Shown: one piece after another, positions 17,521 to 26,062 of the stretch
Position numbering within the stretch: position 1 is the first letter of the stretch
Layout of the letters: each line of letters begins with the position of its first letter
From: Psychrobacter sp. BI730
GTDB taxonomy: Bacteria > Pseudomonadota > Gammaproteobacteria > Pseudomonadales > Moraxellaceae
Length of the DNA stretch: 64,000 nt
Assembly (NCBI RefSeq): GCF_013414195.1
Contig: NZ_JAATTV010000004.1
Coordinates: 62,001-126,000, forward strand
Direction: 5' to 3'
The notes under the pieces: generated by a model
The model's database searches: none
What the model saw: only the letters and a program-made list of their open reading frames with translations
What the model was told of the DNA's origin: nothing
Made by a program: the position numbers and the translations under genes

Positions 17521-18513
17521 CTAAGGCATGTCCACTAGCACTGGCTCTACTGTCTCTTCTTCTAACGCGCCACCACAACTACTGCCTTGTCCTGCTGTAC
17601 AGCCATAACAGTGGTCAGCAATGGCGATGTCATCACCAGAAGGGTTTTGCGTTAACAAATCACTTAGGTGTCGCCGTGACTTGTTGGGGACAGGTATCTC
17701 TAACTGCTGATTGAAATCACAATCAAACAGCTCACCCAACCAGTTGACACTAATGGTCGAACGGCACATGACCTCAGCTAAATTGGCAGCCATATAATTG
17801 GCTTTGAGCAAATCCATATACGGGTGGAACTGGTTTTTTGCCAATAGCACCGCCCCAAAACGCTGAATGGGCATATTTGTTAGGGCAAATAAATGATTAA
17901 ACTCAATATCAAAGTGCGCTTTTAACTCACGCTTATAGTCTGCTTCAAGCTGTTGTTGATTAGGCGGTAGCGTCGCGCCTTGCGGATTGAAAACCAAGTT
18001 TAATGTCAAATCTGAACTAGGCTTGCCATACCCCAACTGATTGAGCTTTTGCAATCCCAATATACTGTCATCAAACGCACCTTTACCCCGCTGCTTATCG
18101 ACATTTTCTAGGGAATAGCAAGGCAAAGAAGCCACCACTTCCACTTGATTGTCTGCTAAAAACTGCGCCATATCCTCATAACCCTCTTCCATCAGAATGG
18201 TCAGATTACAGCGGTCTATTACTTTGACACCTAATGCCCGAGCGGCATTGACCAAATACTTAAAATCCTCATGCATCTCAGGCGCACCGCCCGTCAAATC
18301 AAGCGTATCGATGTTTTGTGCTTGTAATACCTTCGGTATCAGCTCAACCAACTCACGTGACATCATCTCGGTACGATAAGGGCTTGCAGCCACATGACAG
18401 TGCACGCAGGACATATTACATAAGTAGCCCATATTGACTTGCAATATCGTCAATTGACGTCGTTTTATCGCTGGAAAATCAGTATGCTCAAGTAACTCGA
18501 TAGTTGATTTCAT
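17521..18513 (-). CDS. arsS: Arsenosugar biosynthesis radical SAM protein ArsS
   Basis: 330 residues. The radical SAM cluster motif CNMSCVHC has Cys32, Cys36 and Cys39. The C-terminal region, HCYGCTAGQGSSCGG with Cys302, Cys305 and Cys313, is the Cys-rich tail of the ArsS family (radical SAM/Cys-rich domain, TIGR04167-like). Some relatives carry selenocysteine in that tail; here the codon is TGT, plain Cys. ArsS is thought to join the 5'-deoxyadenosyl group to dimethylarsenic, making the arsenosugar precursor. It is the first of the four closely grouped genes arsS, DUF547 and the two transferases, with arsM behind. No strong ribosome site is seen ahead of the ATG. Confidence 0.93.
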   Translation of the reverse strand: MKSTIELLEHTDFPAIKRRQLTILQVNMGYLCNMSCVHCHVAASPYRTEMMSRELVELIPKVLQAQNIDTLDLTGGAPEMHEDFKYLVNAARALGVKVIDRCNLTILMEEGYEDMAQFLADNQVEVVASLPCYSLENVDKQRGKGAFDDSILGLQKLNQLGYGKPSSDLTLNLVFNPQGATLPPNQQQLEADYKRELKAHFDIEFNHLFALTNMPIQRFGAVLLAKNQFHPYMDLLKANYMAANLAEVMCRSTISVNWLGELFDCDFNQQLEIPVPNKSRRHLSDLLTQNPSGDDIAIADHCYGCTAGQGSSCGGALEEETVEPVLVDMP

Positions 18514-18763
18514 GGTGGTCTAAAATCCTGTTAGCAGTACAACTAAAAAAGGATAGCAACGTGACATTAAAGATTAGAAAACACAGATAGCGCATTGCTT
18601 TTACTGTTTATTTATAAGGTTTACAACGTAAAACCTTATTGCTCACTTTACGGTTTATCTAATCAATCATACCTGATTATCAATAAGCATTGACAACTAA
18701 TCATATGGATTTTATGGTTTATTCTAAATGAGCATTAACCTTCGTTAGTTCTTATCAGCTTCG

Positions 18764-19954
18764 TCAATTCTTATTAACTTCGATAAAACGCTTATCGATA
18801 TACTTCTTGAGATGCCATACCCAGCGGCCTTGTAGATTTACATTACCCCAACTACCAATGGCGTATTTATCGCCGCAAGACAGTAGATATAGCGTGCGTG
18901 ATTTTGGCTGATAACTCTTCATTACGCTCTCTTGTAGATAAGCCAACAAATTATCGGCTTCGACAGCACCGCCATGCACTGAGTGAACCCCCGAATGCGC
19001 CACGTATTTATCGATTCGTGTCGCCACATCACCAACCGCAAACACATTAGAATGAGAGACGCTCTGTTGCTTATCGTTTACCGCGACAAACCCATCACCT
19101 TCTATCTCCAAATCCGTAGAAGCCGTCCATGCCGAGCCTATGACGCCAGTCGCAGCGATGACAGCATTTATGGGCAATGATTTATGGGTGGTCGATAATT
19201 TACCGTCACGATAATCGGTCGCTCGTTCTCGAATTATCGTAATGCCATGACGATGTAACTGCTTAATGACCCGTTGTCGAAAGCCTGAATTAAACCCTGA
19301 CAATAGATTCTCACCGCATACTAATGTCACCTGATGATTACGATTGATGTTCCGTAGCGCGACTTGAGCGGCCATCACCAACTCTATTGCCGCAGCGCCT
19401 GCCCCAATAATAGCCAATTGATACCTTTCAGATGACTGGGCATCCTTCAAAATCCGCTGCCATTGGGTGATAAATGTTGATAACGGTCGTATGGCAATCA
19501 CGTCAGTATTAGCATGGGCATTAACAGCGCCAACATCAACATCACTGTCGCTTCTGTGATCATTGTGATTGTATAGCCAACGCATGTCTGTATCTGCGCC
19601 CGTATTTAGAGACAAGACATCGTAGTTAAAAACCGTTTGTTCATCTCCTTTCGTAACCACCTTGTTTGACACTGCATTTACTTGCACAAGTGACTGCTGC
19701 ACGAATCGCACGCCTGCTCGCATACAAAGCGATTTGATATCGATACTGATATCATGCAATTGATAATGCCCTGCCATCCAACCCGGTAACATGCCAGAAT
19801 AGATGGTTTGCGGTTGCTCACTAATTAAGTGAATGTCTGTATCTGTCGTATCGGTATTCTTCAAACGCGCTGTGCTAAGTCGGCGTAACATGCCAATGTG
19901 AGCGTGACCTGCGCCTGCCAATAGTAGTGTCTTTTTCGATGGAAATTTTGTCAT
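18764..19954 (-). CDS. NAD(FAD)-dependent oxidoreductase (TIGR03169-like, SelD-N-terminal type)
   Basis: About 396 residues. The FAD-binding start LLLAGAGHAHIGMLRRLS with the GHAH variant, then SEQPQTIYSGMLPGWMAGHYQL, identify the family found fused ahead of selenide-water dikinase (SelD) in some bacteria. Further motifs: LAIIGAGAAAIELVMA (NAD-binding) and VFAVGDVATR. Here it stands alone with no SelD. It lies 250 bases upstream of arsS on the same strand, so a redox role in the arsenic cluster is plausible but inferred; it could also be an NDH-2- or sulfide-quinone-reductase-like enzyme. ATG at 19954 is preferred to a TTG at 19969. Confidence 0.82.
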   Translation of the reverse strand: MTKFPSKKTLLLAGAGHAHIGMLRRLSTARLKNTDTTDTDIHLISEQPQTIYSGMLPGWMAGHYQLHDISIDIKSLCMRAGVRFVQQSLVQVNAVSNKVVTKGDEQTVFNYDVLSLNTGADTDMRWLYNHNDHRSDSDVDVGAVNAHANTDVIAIRPLSTFITQWQRILKDAQSSERYQLAIIGAGAAAIELVMAAQVALRNINRNHQVTLVCGENLLSGFNSGFRQRVIKQLHRHGITIIRERATDYRDGKLSTTHKSLPINAVIAATGVIGSAWTASTDLEIEGDGFVAVNDKQQSVSHSNVFAVGDVATRIDKYVAHSGVHSVHGGAVEADNLLAYLQESVMKSYQPKSRTLYLLSCGDKYAIGSWGNVNLQGRWVWHLKKYIDKRFIEVNKN

Positions 19955-20322
19955 AGATGATTTTATCAAGGCGGTTGGTTGCTGTTAGTGTTTGATCGAA
20001 TGTTGATTAATATAAATGACTTTAAAAACTCATTTAAAAGTATCATATAAATAAGACCAGTCTGTTGCGGATGAACAGTAAGAGCGTAAATGGCTTATGT
20101 GGTTTATACAGACTCAGCGATAGTCACTGCTTTAACCGTTATTGTTAGAGCGATACCTTGTATAACTGAATTAAAATCATAAAATAAGGTGAAATTATTT
20201 ATCATCGCCCAGTACAATAGGACAGTATAAGAGCCGCAGGATAAATTGCGCTACTTGACTCATTATTTGAGAAATATCGTCAAAACCGTTAATGAAAATT
20301 ATAAGTAATCAAGGAACATTAC
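19955..20322. other. Divergent intergenic region
   Basis: About 370 bases without a gene. It holds the upstream region of the minus-strand arsenic cluster and the promoter of the plus-strand hydrolase. I see no confident ArsR-type operator or sigma-70 promoter. Confidence 0.45.
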
Positions 20323-21279
20323 ATGAGTACCAATATCGATACCAGTAACGATCACATTTTGTCTTCTGACAATATTCACTACTTGCACCATGACTTTTTT
20401 GAACCAAGTAGCAAAGACGTCGAGATTAGCGCAACTTTACTGATTGTGCATGGCATGGCAGAGCACAGCGGTCGCTATAGCGATTTTGCACAGTTTTTGG
20501 CAGACAATGGTATCGCTGTGGCCACTTACGATCATTTGGGTCATGGACAGACTATCAAAACTGAGGCCGATCTCGGATTTTTCGGTGAAGAGCATCCGGT
20601 ACAGTCGCTTTTGAAAGACGTGATTGTGATGGCCGATAGCCTAAAAGATCGTCATCCAGACGTTCCGCATTTTGTGATGGGTCACTCGATGGGCTCATTT
20701 ATCGTGCGTAATGTACTTAAGCATCATGCGCATAATTTCACAGGCGCCATCTTAATGGGTTCCGCAGACGCCAACCCACTGGCTAAGGTTTTGTTACCTA
20801 TTAACAAACTACTGGCCAGAGTCGCCCCACGACAACCGAATACAGTTTTTGCCAAGGTAATGAATAAAGTCCTGAACAGCCAACTATCTGATCGCAATTC
20901 GTCCTCACAGTTTGCCTGGCTGAGTGAAAATACTGCAAACATTGAAGCCTATGAAGCCGATCCTAAGACTGGTTTTGACTTTACCAATAATGGCTTTATG
21001 ACATTGTTTACGCTCATGGATACTGGGCTGAATAAAAATTGGGCTACCACTATCGCCAAAAACTTCCCGATGCTGTTTATTAGCGGTGAAGATGATCCGA
21101 TTGGTGAAATGGGTCGCGGTATACGTAGGGTTGTCACACGTTTGGACAAGCGTCATTTCAGTCATGTCGATATTCAGCTGTATCCTAATATGCGCCATGA
21201 AGTGCTGCACGAAAAGGATAAGCAGACTGTGTATCAAGATATTTTAGAGTGGATAGAGACCAACACGACAGACGATTAA
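20323..21279 (+). CDS. Lysophospholipase / monoacylglycerol lipase-like alpha/beta hydrolase
   Basis: 318 residues of the Hydrolase_4 (serine aminopeptidase S33/lysophospholipase) group. Motifs: LIVHGMAEHSGRYSDFA with the HGMAEH oxyanion segment near residue 44, YDHLGHGQT, and the nucleophile elbow MGHSMGSF with Ser near 128. A late acidic residue lies in SGEDDPIGE and a His in MRHEVLHE. Enzymes of this type release fatty acids from monoacyl lipids. It is cytosolic, as there is no signal peptide. AAGGA precedes the ATG. dapD follows after 220 bases. Confidence 0.87.
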   Translation: MSTNIDTSNDHILSSDNIHYLHHDFFEPSSKDVEISATLLIVHGMAEHSGRYSDFAQFLADNGIAVATYDHLGHGQTIKTEADLGFFGEEHPVQSLLKDVIVMADSLKDRHPDVPHFVMGHSMGSFIVRNVLKHHAHNFTGAILMGSADANPLAKVLLPINKLLARVAPRQPNTVFAKVMNKVLNSQLSDRNSSSQFAWLSENTANIEAYEADPKTGFDFTNNGFMTLFTLMDTGLNKNWATTIAKNFPMLFISGEDDPIGEMGRGIRRVVTRLDKRHFSHVDIQLYPNMRHEVLHEKDKQTVYQDILEWIETNTTDD

Positions 21280-21503
21280 ATCATGATAAATGAGTTGTTT
21301 TGAGAGGATACCTGAAAACAACTCATTCAATATTGTCATAATAAGACCCTCAACGCGTTTGCTAAAAGTGGTCAAATTAGCGACAATACGGCAAGCAAGT
21401 TTTTGGGCCAAGCCATACCTTGAATTTTCTTTAGGCTGGGTCATATAAGTCTTTAACCATAACATTAAGATCACCCTCCCTTTCATTCATTTTAGGAACC
21501 TTT

Positions 21504-22325
21504 ATGTCATTACAACAAACCATCGAACAAGCATTTGAAAATCGCAACGAATACAGCCCAGCTAATATGCCACAAGATGTGCGTGATGCTATCAATCAAG
21601 TACTTGAGAAACTAGATAACGGTAGCCTGCGCGTAGCAGAAAAGAAAGATGGCGAATGGGTCGTCAATCAGTGGGCCAAAAAAGCCGTACTATTGTCTTT
21701 CCGTCTAAACGACAACTACGTCCAAGCCGCTGGCGAACACGTACAGTTCTATGACAAAGTACCGACTAAATTTGCTAACTGGACAGAAGCACAGTTTAAA
21801 GAAGCAGGCGTACGCGTTGTACCACCAGCTGTCGCGCGTAGAGGTTCATTCATCGCAGCAGGCGCAGTATTGATGCCGTCATACGTCAACATCGGTGCCT
21901 ATGTCGATCAAGGCGCAATGGTTGATACATGGGCGACTGTTGGTTCATGTGCTCAAATCGGTAAAAACGTGCATTTATCAGGCGGCGTTGGCATCGGTGG
22001 TGTATTAGAGCCATTGCAAGCAAACCCTACTATCATTGAAGACAACTGCTTCATCGGTGCGCGCTCTGAAATCGTTGAAGGCGTTATCGTTGAAGAAGGC
22101 GCTGTCATCTCTATGGGTGTCTACATCGGTCAATCGACGCGCATCTATGATCGCGAGACTGGCGAGATTCATCGTGGCCGTGTACCAGCAGGTTCTGTTG
22201 TTGTACCAGGTAGCTTACCGTCAGAAGACGGCACTCACAGCTTGTACGCTGCTATCATTGTGAAAAAAGTTGACGCGCAAACTCGTGCAAAAACATCAGT
22301 AAACGAGCTATTACGCCTAGCCTAA
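21504..22325 (+). CDS. dapD: Tetrahydrodipicolinate N-succinyltransferase
   Basis: 273 residues, the normal DapD length. DapD transfers succinyl from succinyl-CoA to tetrahydrodipicolinate in the succinylase branch of lysine/diaminopimelate synthesis. The N-terminal helical domain is followed by a left-handed beta-helix of hexapeptide repeats: [44 protein letters not shown], and [17 protein letters not shown]. The C-terminal [23 protein letters not shown] is also typical. AGGAA lies ahead of the start. Terminator directly behind. Confidence 0.97.
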   Translation: MSLQQTIEQAFENRNEYSPANMPQDVRDAINQVLEKLDNGSLRVAEKKDGEWVVNQWAKKAVLLSFRLNDNYVQAAGEHVQFYDKVPTKFANWTEAQFKEAGVRVVPPAVARRGSFIAAGAVLMPSYVNIGAYVDQGAMVDTWATVGSCAQIGKNVHLSGGVGIGGVLEPLQANPTIIEDNCFIGARSEIVEGVIVEEGAVISMGVYIGQSTRIYDRETGEIHRGRVPAGSVVVPGSLPSEDGTHSLYAAIIVKKVDAQTRAKTSVNELLRLA

Positions 22326-22372
22326 ATACTTAGTACGTACCATTATTTGGTACATAATATTGTTTTATATGA

Positions 22373-22404
22373 AGATGCTGGAGGATGACTCCAGCATCTT
22401 TTTT
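22373..22404 (+). terminator. Rho-independent terminator of dapD
   Basis: AGATGCTGGA pairs with TCCAGCATCT around a 7-base loop, followed by a T tract. Confidence 0.9.
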
Positions 22405-22550
22405 GCAGCTTAATATAACGCGTTACGTTATAATCCTCTTTTAGTTTGTCTTTATACAAACACAAAATCATTCGTACCATCCCCTGCCTTTTTATTACGA
22501 TTGATAAGCGCTTCATCGTCTTATCGACCTTTAACTGTATTTGAAATATT

Positions 22551-23282
22551 ATGAGTGAATCATCATTACGCACCGCCGCTATCCCTGTCACTGACCCTGA
22601 AGCAGGGTTGCGTCTGACTGAGATTTTTTATTCCTTACAAGGTGAGGCAATCACTTCAGGCTTGCCGACGATATTTGTGCGTCTAACAGGCTGTCCGCTG
22701 CGCTGCGTCTATTGTGATACCGAATATGCTTTTACTGGCGGCGAACGTCAATCATTAGAAACCATCATAGAAACCATCAAAGGTTATCCGTGCAAGCGCA
22801 TCTGTCTGACTGGCGGTGAGCCGTTAGCACAGCCAAATGCCATTGAATTGATGAAACGTTTGCTGAGCGATGGGTATGAGATATCCCTTGAAACCGCAGG
22901 CGCGCTCACGGTAGAAAACGTGCCAACAGCAGTCAGTAAGGTAATGGATCTCAAAACGCCAAGCTCAGGCGAAGTCGATAAAAATCTATGGTCAAACCTC
23001 GACTATCTCACTCAGCACGACCAGATCAAGTTTGTCATTATGAATCGTACAGATTACGACTGGGCAAAAACTAAATTGACCGAGTATAAGCTAAACGAAT
23101 TGGTCGGTACGGTGTGGTTCTCTCCGATGTTTAATGTCGCAGATGATGTCGATGAACAGCTTAGCCCTGAAGTACCTGTACTGGCGCGCGAGCTAGCAGA
23201 ATGGATGTTGGCTGATGCCTTGCCAGTTCGCTTTCAGCTGCAATTGCATAAGATCATCTGGGCAGATGCCAAAGGCAAGTAA
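22551..23282 (+). CDS. queE: 7-carboxy-7-deazaguanine synthase
   Basis: 243 residues. QueE is the radical SAM enzyme that contracts carboxy-tetrahydropterin to carboxy-deazaguanine on the way to queuosine in tRNA. LTEIFYSLQGEAITSGLPTIFVRLTGC leads into the cluster motif with Cys48, Cys52 and Cys55 (CPLRCVYC), the CxxxCxxC form. Also seen: CDTEYAFTGG, ICLTGGEPLAQP and LETAGA. No queC or queD is nearby. The ribosome site is weak. The end of the gene is odd: the 14-bp segment carrying its stop codon is tandemly repeated after it. Confidence 0.94.
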   Translation: MSESSLRTAAIPVTDPEAGLRLTEIFYSLQGEAITSGLPTIFVRLTGCPLRCVYCDTEYAFTGGERQSLETIIETIKGYPCKRICLTGGEPLAQPNAIELMKRLLSDGYEISLETAGALTVENVPTAVSKVMDLKTPSSGEVDKNLWSNLDYLTQHDQIKFVIMNRTDYDWAKTKLTEYKLNELVGTVWFSPMFNVADDVDEQLSPEVPVLARELAEWMLADALPVRFQLQLHKIIWADAKGK

Positions 23283-23310
23283 CTATCAGCAAGTAATTAT
23301 CAGCAAGTAA
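23275..23310. repeat. 14-bp tandem repeat over the queE stop codon
   Basis: GCAAGTAACTATCA, GCAAGTAATTATCA and a partial GCAAGTAA lie head to tail. The first copy includes the queE stop TAA. Confidence 0.8.
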
Positions 23311-23357
23311 CAAACAAAAAGTATGAACACGTTGAGTGCCATGGATAAGGTAGCGGT

Positions 23358-24515
23358 ATGATCAAACTCATTTTATTGGGCTTGTTAGCAGGTGCGTTTT
23401 TTAGCTCGACATTTATCTTAAATGAGCTTATGAGTAGCGCAGGTGGACATTGGTTTTGGTCAGCAAGTCTACGCTATGTCTTTATGCTATTGATTATCAC
23501 CGCCGTTATTACGATGCAACATGGCTTTGGTCGTGTTAAAGCGCTAATGAGAATTTTTCTTCAGCATTGGGGCTTTTGGTGCATTACTGGCAGTATTGGG
23601 TTTGGACTGTTTTATACTGGTATTTGCTATGCCGCAGATCATGTTGCGGGATGGGTAGTAGCAGCTACCTTTATGTTTACCGTCGTCACCAGTTTGCTTG
23701 TGCTATCGGCATTTGGTCAACGTTTTGACAAAAAATTCATCGTATATGCTGTCATTGTCTTTATCGGTGTAGCACTCGTCAATATCAGTGAAGGTCTGCG
23801 TGCTGCCTCTATAACTGACGCCGTCCCCTTGTCTGACATGCTGCTTTACGGTGCGCTACCTGCTCTTATCGCTGCTTTTAGCTACCCAATTGGCAACCAG
23901 CTGGTTTGGCAGGCTTCTCATAATGCCCGCCAGCGCAATACTGAATTACAGAAGGCAGCAGAGTTTAACGATCAAAAAGCTAGCATCAGTATTAGTATTG
24001 ATATCAGTGAGCAGAATGAACCACTCATATCCGAAGCTTATGATTTGCCAGCTACGACATATGATGCTACCGACCTCGATAGCGTACTTCAAAGTAACAA
24101 CACTGCGGCAACCTCATCCCTACAAAATCTAATTGCTCGTATTCCTTCTATCGAAACCACGCTACTGCAAAATGCCTTTAACAAAGTGTGGCTAATGACT
24201 CTTGGGTGTTTGCCATTTTGGCTGTTTTTGGGCATTATAGTGCGCCCTGACCAGCCCCACCCCTCACAAATAATCAATACGTTGCTCGTTGCTCTATTGG
24301 CAGGCGTGGCAGCGACCACTATATTTCTGTATGCGCGCGAGCAAGCTGTTACTTCAAGCGAGGTTGCAGGCGTTGACTCAACCCAAGCCAGTGAAGTTAT
24401 CTTTGCTTTGATTGGGGGTATATTATTATTAGATAACGCCATACCTTCGGCGATGGGACTGTTCGGTATAGGGCTAATTATTGTAGGGCTGATATTATTT
24501 GCAAAAGATGGCTAA
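23358..24515 (+). CDS. EmrE-like DMT superfamily transporter
   Basis: 385 residues with about ten membrane helices in two halves. The opening LILLGLLAGAFFSSTFILNELM and GHWFWSASLRYVFM match the putative multidrug resistance efflux transporter family (PF13536-type) of the drug/metabolite superfamily; GSIGFGLFYTGICYAADH is another conserved part. Between the halves lies a long polar linker, roughly residues 190-270, rich in Ser, Asp, Asn and Thr, that is not usual for the family. Substrate unknown. It sits 75 bases behind queE and may be co-transcribed with it, though the link looks accidental. Confidence 0.8.
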   Translation: MIKLILLGLLAGAFFSSTFILNELMSSAGGHWFWSASLRYVFMLLIITAVITMQHGFGRVKALMRIFLQHWGFWCITGSIGFGLFYTGICYAADHVAGWVVAATFMFTVVTSLLVLSAFGQRFDKKFIVYAVIVFIGVALVNISEGLRAASITDAVPLSDMLLYGALPALIAAFSYPIGNQLVWQASHNARQRNTELQKAAEFNDQKASISISIDISEQNEPLISEAYDLPATTYDATDLDSVLQSNNTAATSSLQNLIARIPSIETTLLQNAFNKVWLMTLGCLPFWLFLGIIVRPDQPHPSQIINTLLVALLAGVAATTIFLYAREQAVTSSEVAGVDSTQASEVIFALIGGILLLDNAIPSAMGLFGIGLIIVGLILFAKDG

Positions 24516-24607
24516 ATAACACTACGCCTATTTCGTCAAATTTATACATTGAATAGCCACCTAAAAAACACCTATCACTTTGATGATCTCGATTTGGCAA
24601 TATAACC

Positions 24608-25243
24608 ATGGGTAATGCTTTGATTTTTCCTGATATTCTATTATATTTATTGGACATGGTTGGCATTGTTGCCTGCGCGATTGCAGGGACTTTGCTTGCG
24701 CAGCATAAAGGCTTTGATATCGCTGGGTGTATTCTAGTGGCGATGGTCAATGCCATCGGCGGTGGAACATTGCGTGATATGGCTCTCGACCGTCATCCTC
24801 TATTTTGGATGACTGATCTTAATTACGTGATCGTTATCACGGTGACCTCCCTTATCTTACAAATATTCTTTCACCTTTATCATAAGATTGATAATGCGTT
24901 AAAGCTCTTTGATGCTATTGGGCTGGCTGCCTTCAGTGTCATTGGTTTTAAGGTGGCCTTAACCCTAGATACGTCTCCCCTCATTGCTATTATGATGGGC
25001 GTCTGGACTGCCATCATTGGTGGTTTGCTACGTGATATCATTTGTAATGAGATTCCGCTGGTACTACAGCGTGAGATTTATATTACTGCCAGTATCGCAG
25101 GGTCTGTGACCTATTTATGCTTACAGTATTTTGGGGTGGGCGCCAGTCTCAACGAATTTATTATGCTGTTTGTCATCTTCGCGGTACGTATGCTCGCGCT
25201 CAGATTCGACTGGCATCTGCCTTCTATTCGGCTCGTAAACTGA
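24608..25243 (+). CDS. TRIC cation channel / UPF0126 family protein (copy 1)
   Basis: 211 residues, about seven hydrophobic helices, made of two internally similar halves. GIVACAIAGTLLA, VAMVNAIGGGTLRDMALDRHPLFWM and the second-half GVWTAIIGGLLRDIICNEIPLVLQREIYITA are the family signatures; the GGGTxRD and GGxxRD repeats form the pore-like pair. Bacterial TRIC relatives conduct potassium; YicG-type members have also been linked to glycine or metabolite transport. The first of two tandem paralogues, separated by 71 bases. Weak ribosome site. Confidence 0.88.
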   Translation: MGNALIFPDILLYLLDMVGIVACAIAGTLLAQHKGFDIAGCILVAMVNAIGGGTLRDMALDRHPLFWMTDLNYVIVITVTSLILQIFFHLYHKIDNALKLFDAIGLAAFSVIGFKVALTLDTSPLIAIMMGVWTAIIGGLLRDIICNEIPLVLQREIYITASIAGSVTYLCLQYFGVGASLNEFIMLFVIFAVRMLALRFDWHLPSIRLVN

Positions 25244-25314
25244 TTAATTGAGCAAGACTCTGCTGAGATAGCCTTTGTTTGACTGACAATAATTGAAAAT
25301 AGTGAGAACTGCCC

Positions 25315-25980
25315 ATGTTGGCTATCGTATTGGACCCTACCGTACTGATCACTACTTTTGACCCGCGCTCTTTGATATATTTCTTCGATATGATTGGCAT
25401 CATCGCCTGTAGCGTCTCCGGAACGATACTTGCCAAGCACAAAAACTTTGACGTCTTCGGCTGTCTGCTCGTGTCTATTGTCACTGCTATCGGTGGCGGT
25501 ACGGTACGTGATGTCATTCTGGATCGCCATCCGTTATTTTGGATGGTAGATATGAGCTATCTGACCCTCATTACGATTTCATCGCTAGCGATGCAGATAT
25601 TTTTTCATCCAAACTCCAGACGAGTGGATAAATTCCTCAAACTATCTGACACCATTGGCTTGTCAGCATTTACGCTGATCGGTATCAAAGTCGCTGATAG
25701 TATGGGTGCCAATGTGCCTGTAGCACTATTGTTAGGTGTGATTACCATCGTGGTTGGTGGCATCATTCGCGATATGATTTGCAATGAGATTCCATTGGTA
25801 CTACAGCAAGAGATTTATATCACCGCAGCGTTGACAGGTGGGGTTCTGTACTTTGCTCTAAAGAATTTAGGCGTGACAGATTGGGTAGCTGACATCTCTA
25901 CGATGAGTACGATTTTTACTTTGCGTATGCTGGCTATTCGTTACGATTGGCAGTTCCCCACATTAGAGTGGAAATACTAA
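25315..25980 (+). CDS. TRIC cation channel / UPF0126 family protein (copy 2)
   Basis: 221 residues, clearly paralogous to the preceding gene: GIIACSVSGTILAKHKNFDVFGC, VTAIGGGTVRDVILDRHPLFWM, and GVITIVVGGIIRDMICNEIPLVLQQEIYITA. About seven membrane helices. Similarity runs the whole length but is far from identical, so the duplication is old. Two copies could make a heteromeric channel or have split substrates; the sequence does not decide. GAGAA stands ahead of the ATG. It converges on recJ. Confidence 0.88.
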   Translation: MLAIVLDPTVLITTFDPRSLIYFFDMIGIIACSVSGTILAKHKNFDVFGCLLVSIVTAIGGGTVRDVILDRHPLFWMVDMSYLTLITISSLAMQIFFHPNSRRVDKFLKLSDTIGLSAFTLIGIKVADSMGANVPVALLLGVITIVVGGIIRDMICNEIPLVLQQEIYITAALTGGVLYFALKNLGVTDWVADISTMSTIFTLRMLAIRYDWQFPTLEWKY

Positions 25981-26062
25981 TACTAGGGCGTGTCTTCATT
26001 TCAAAAATACCAACGCGCCCATATTTGAGCGCGTTTAGTATTATCGGTTTGACATTGTCGCT

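Noticed and set aside
22405-22550. preQ1 riboswitch ahead of queE
   Set aside because: No recognisable aptamer core or pseudoknot-like A-rich tail can be found in this short gap.
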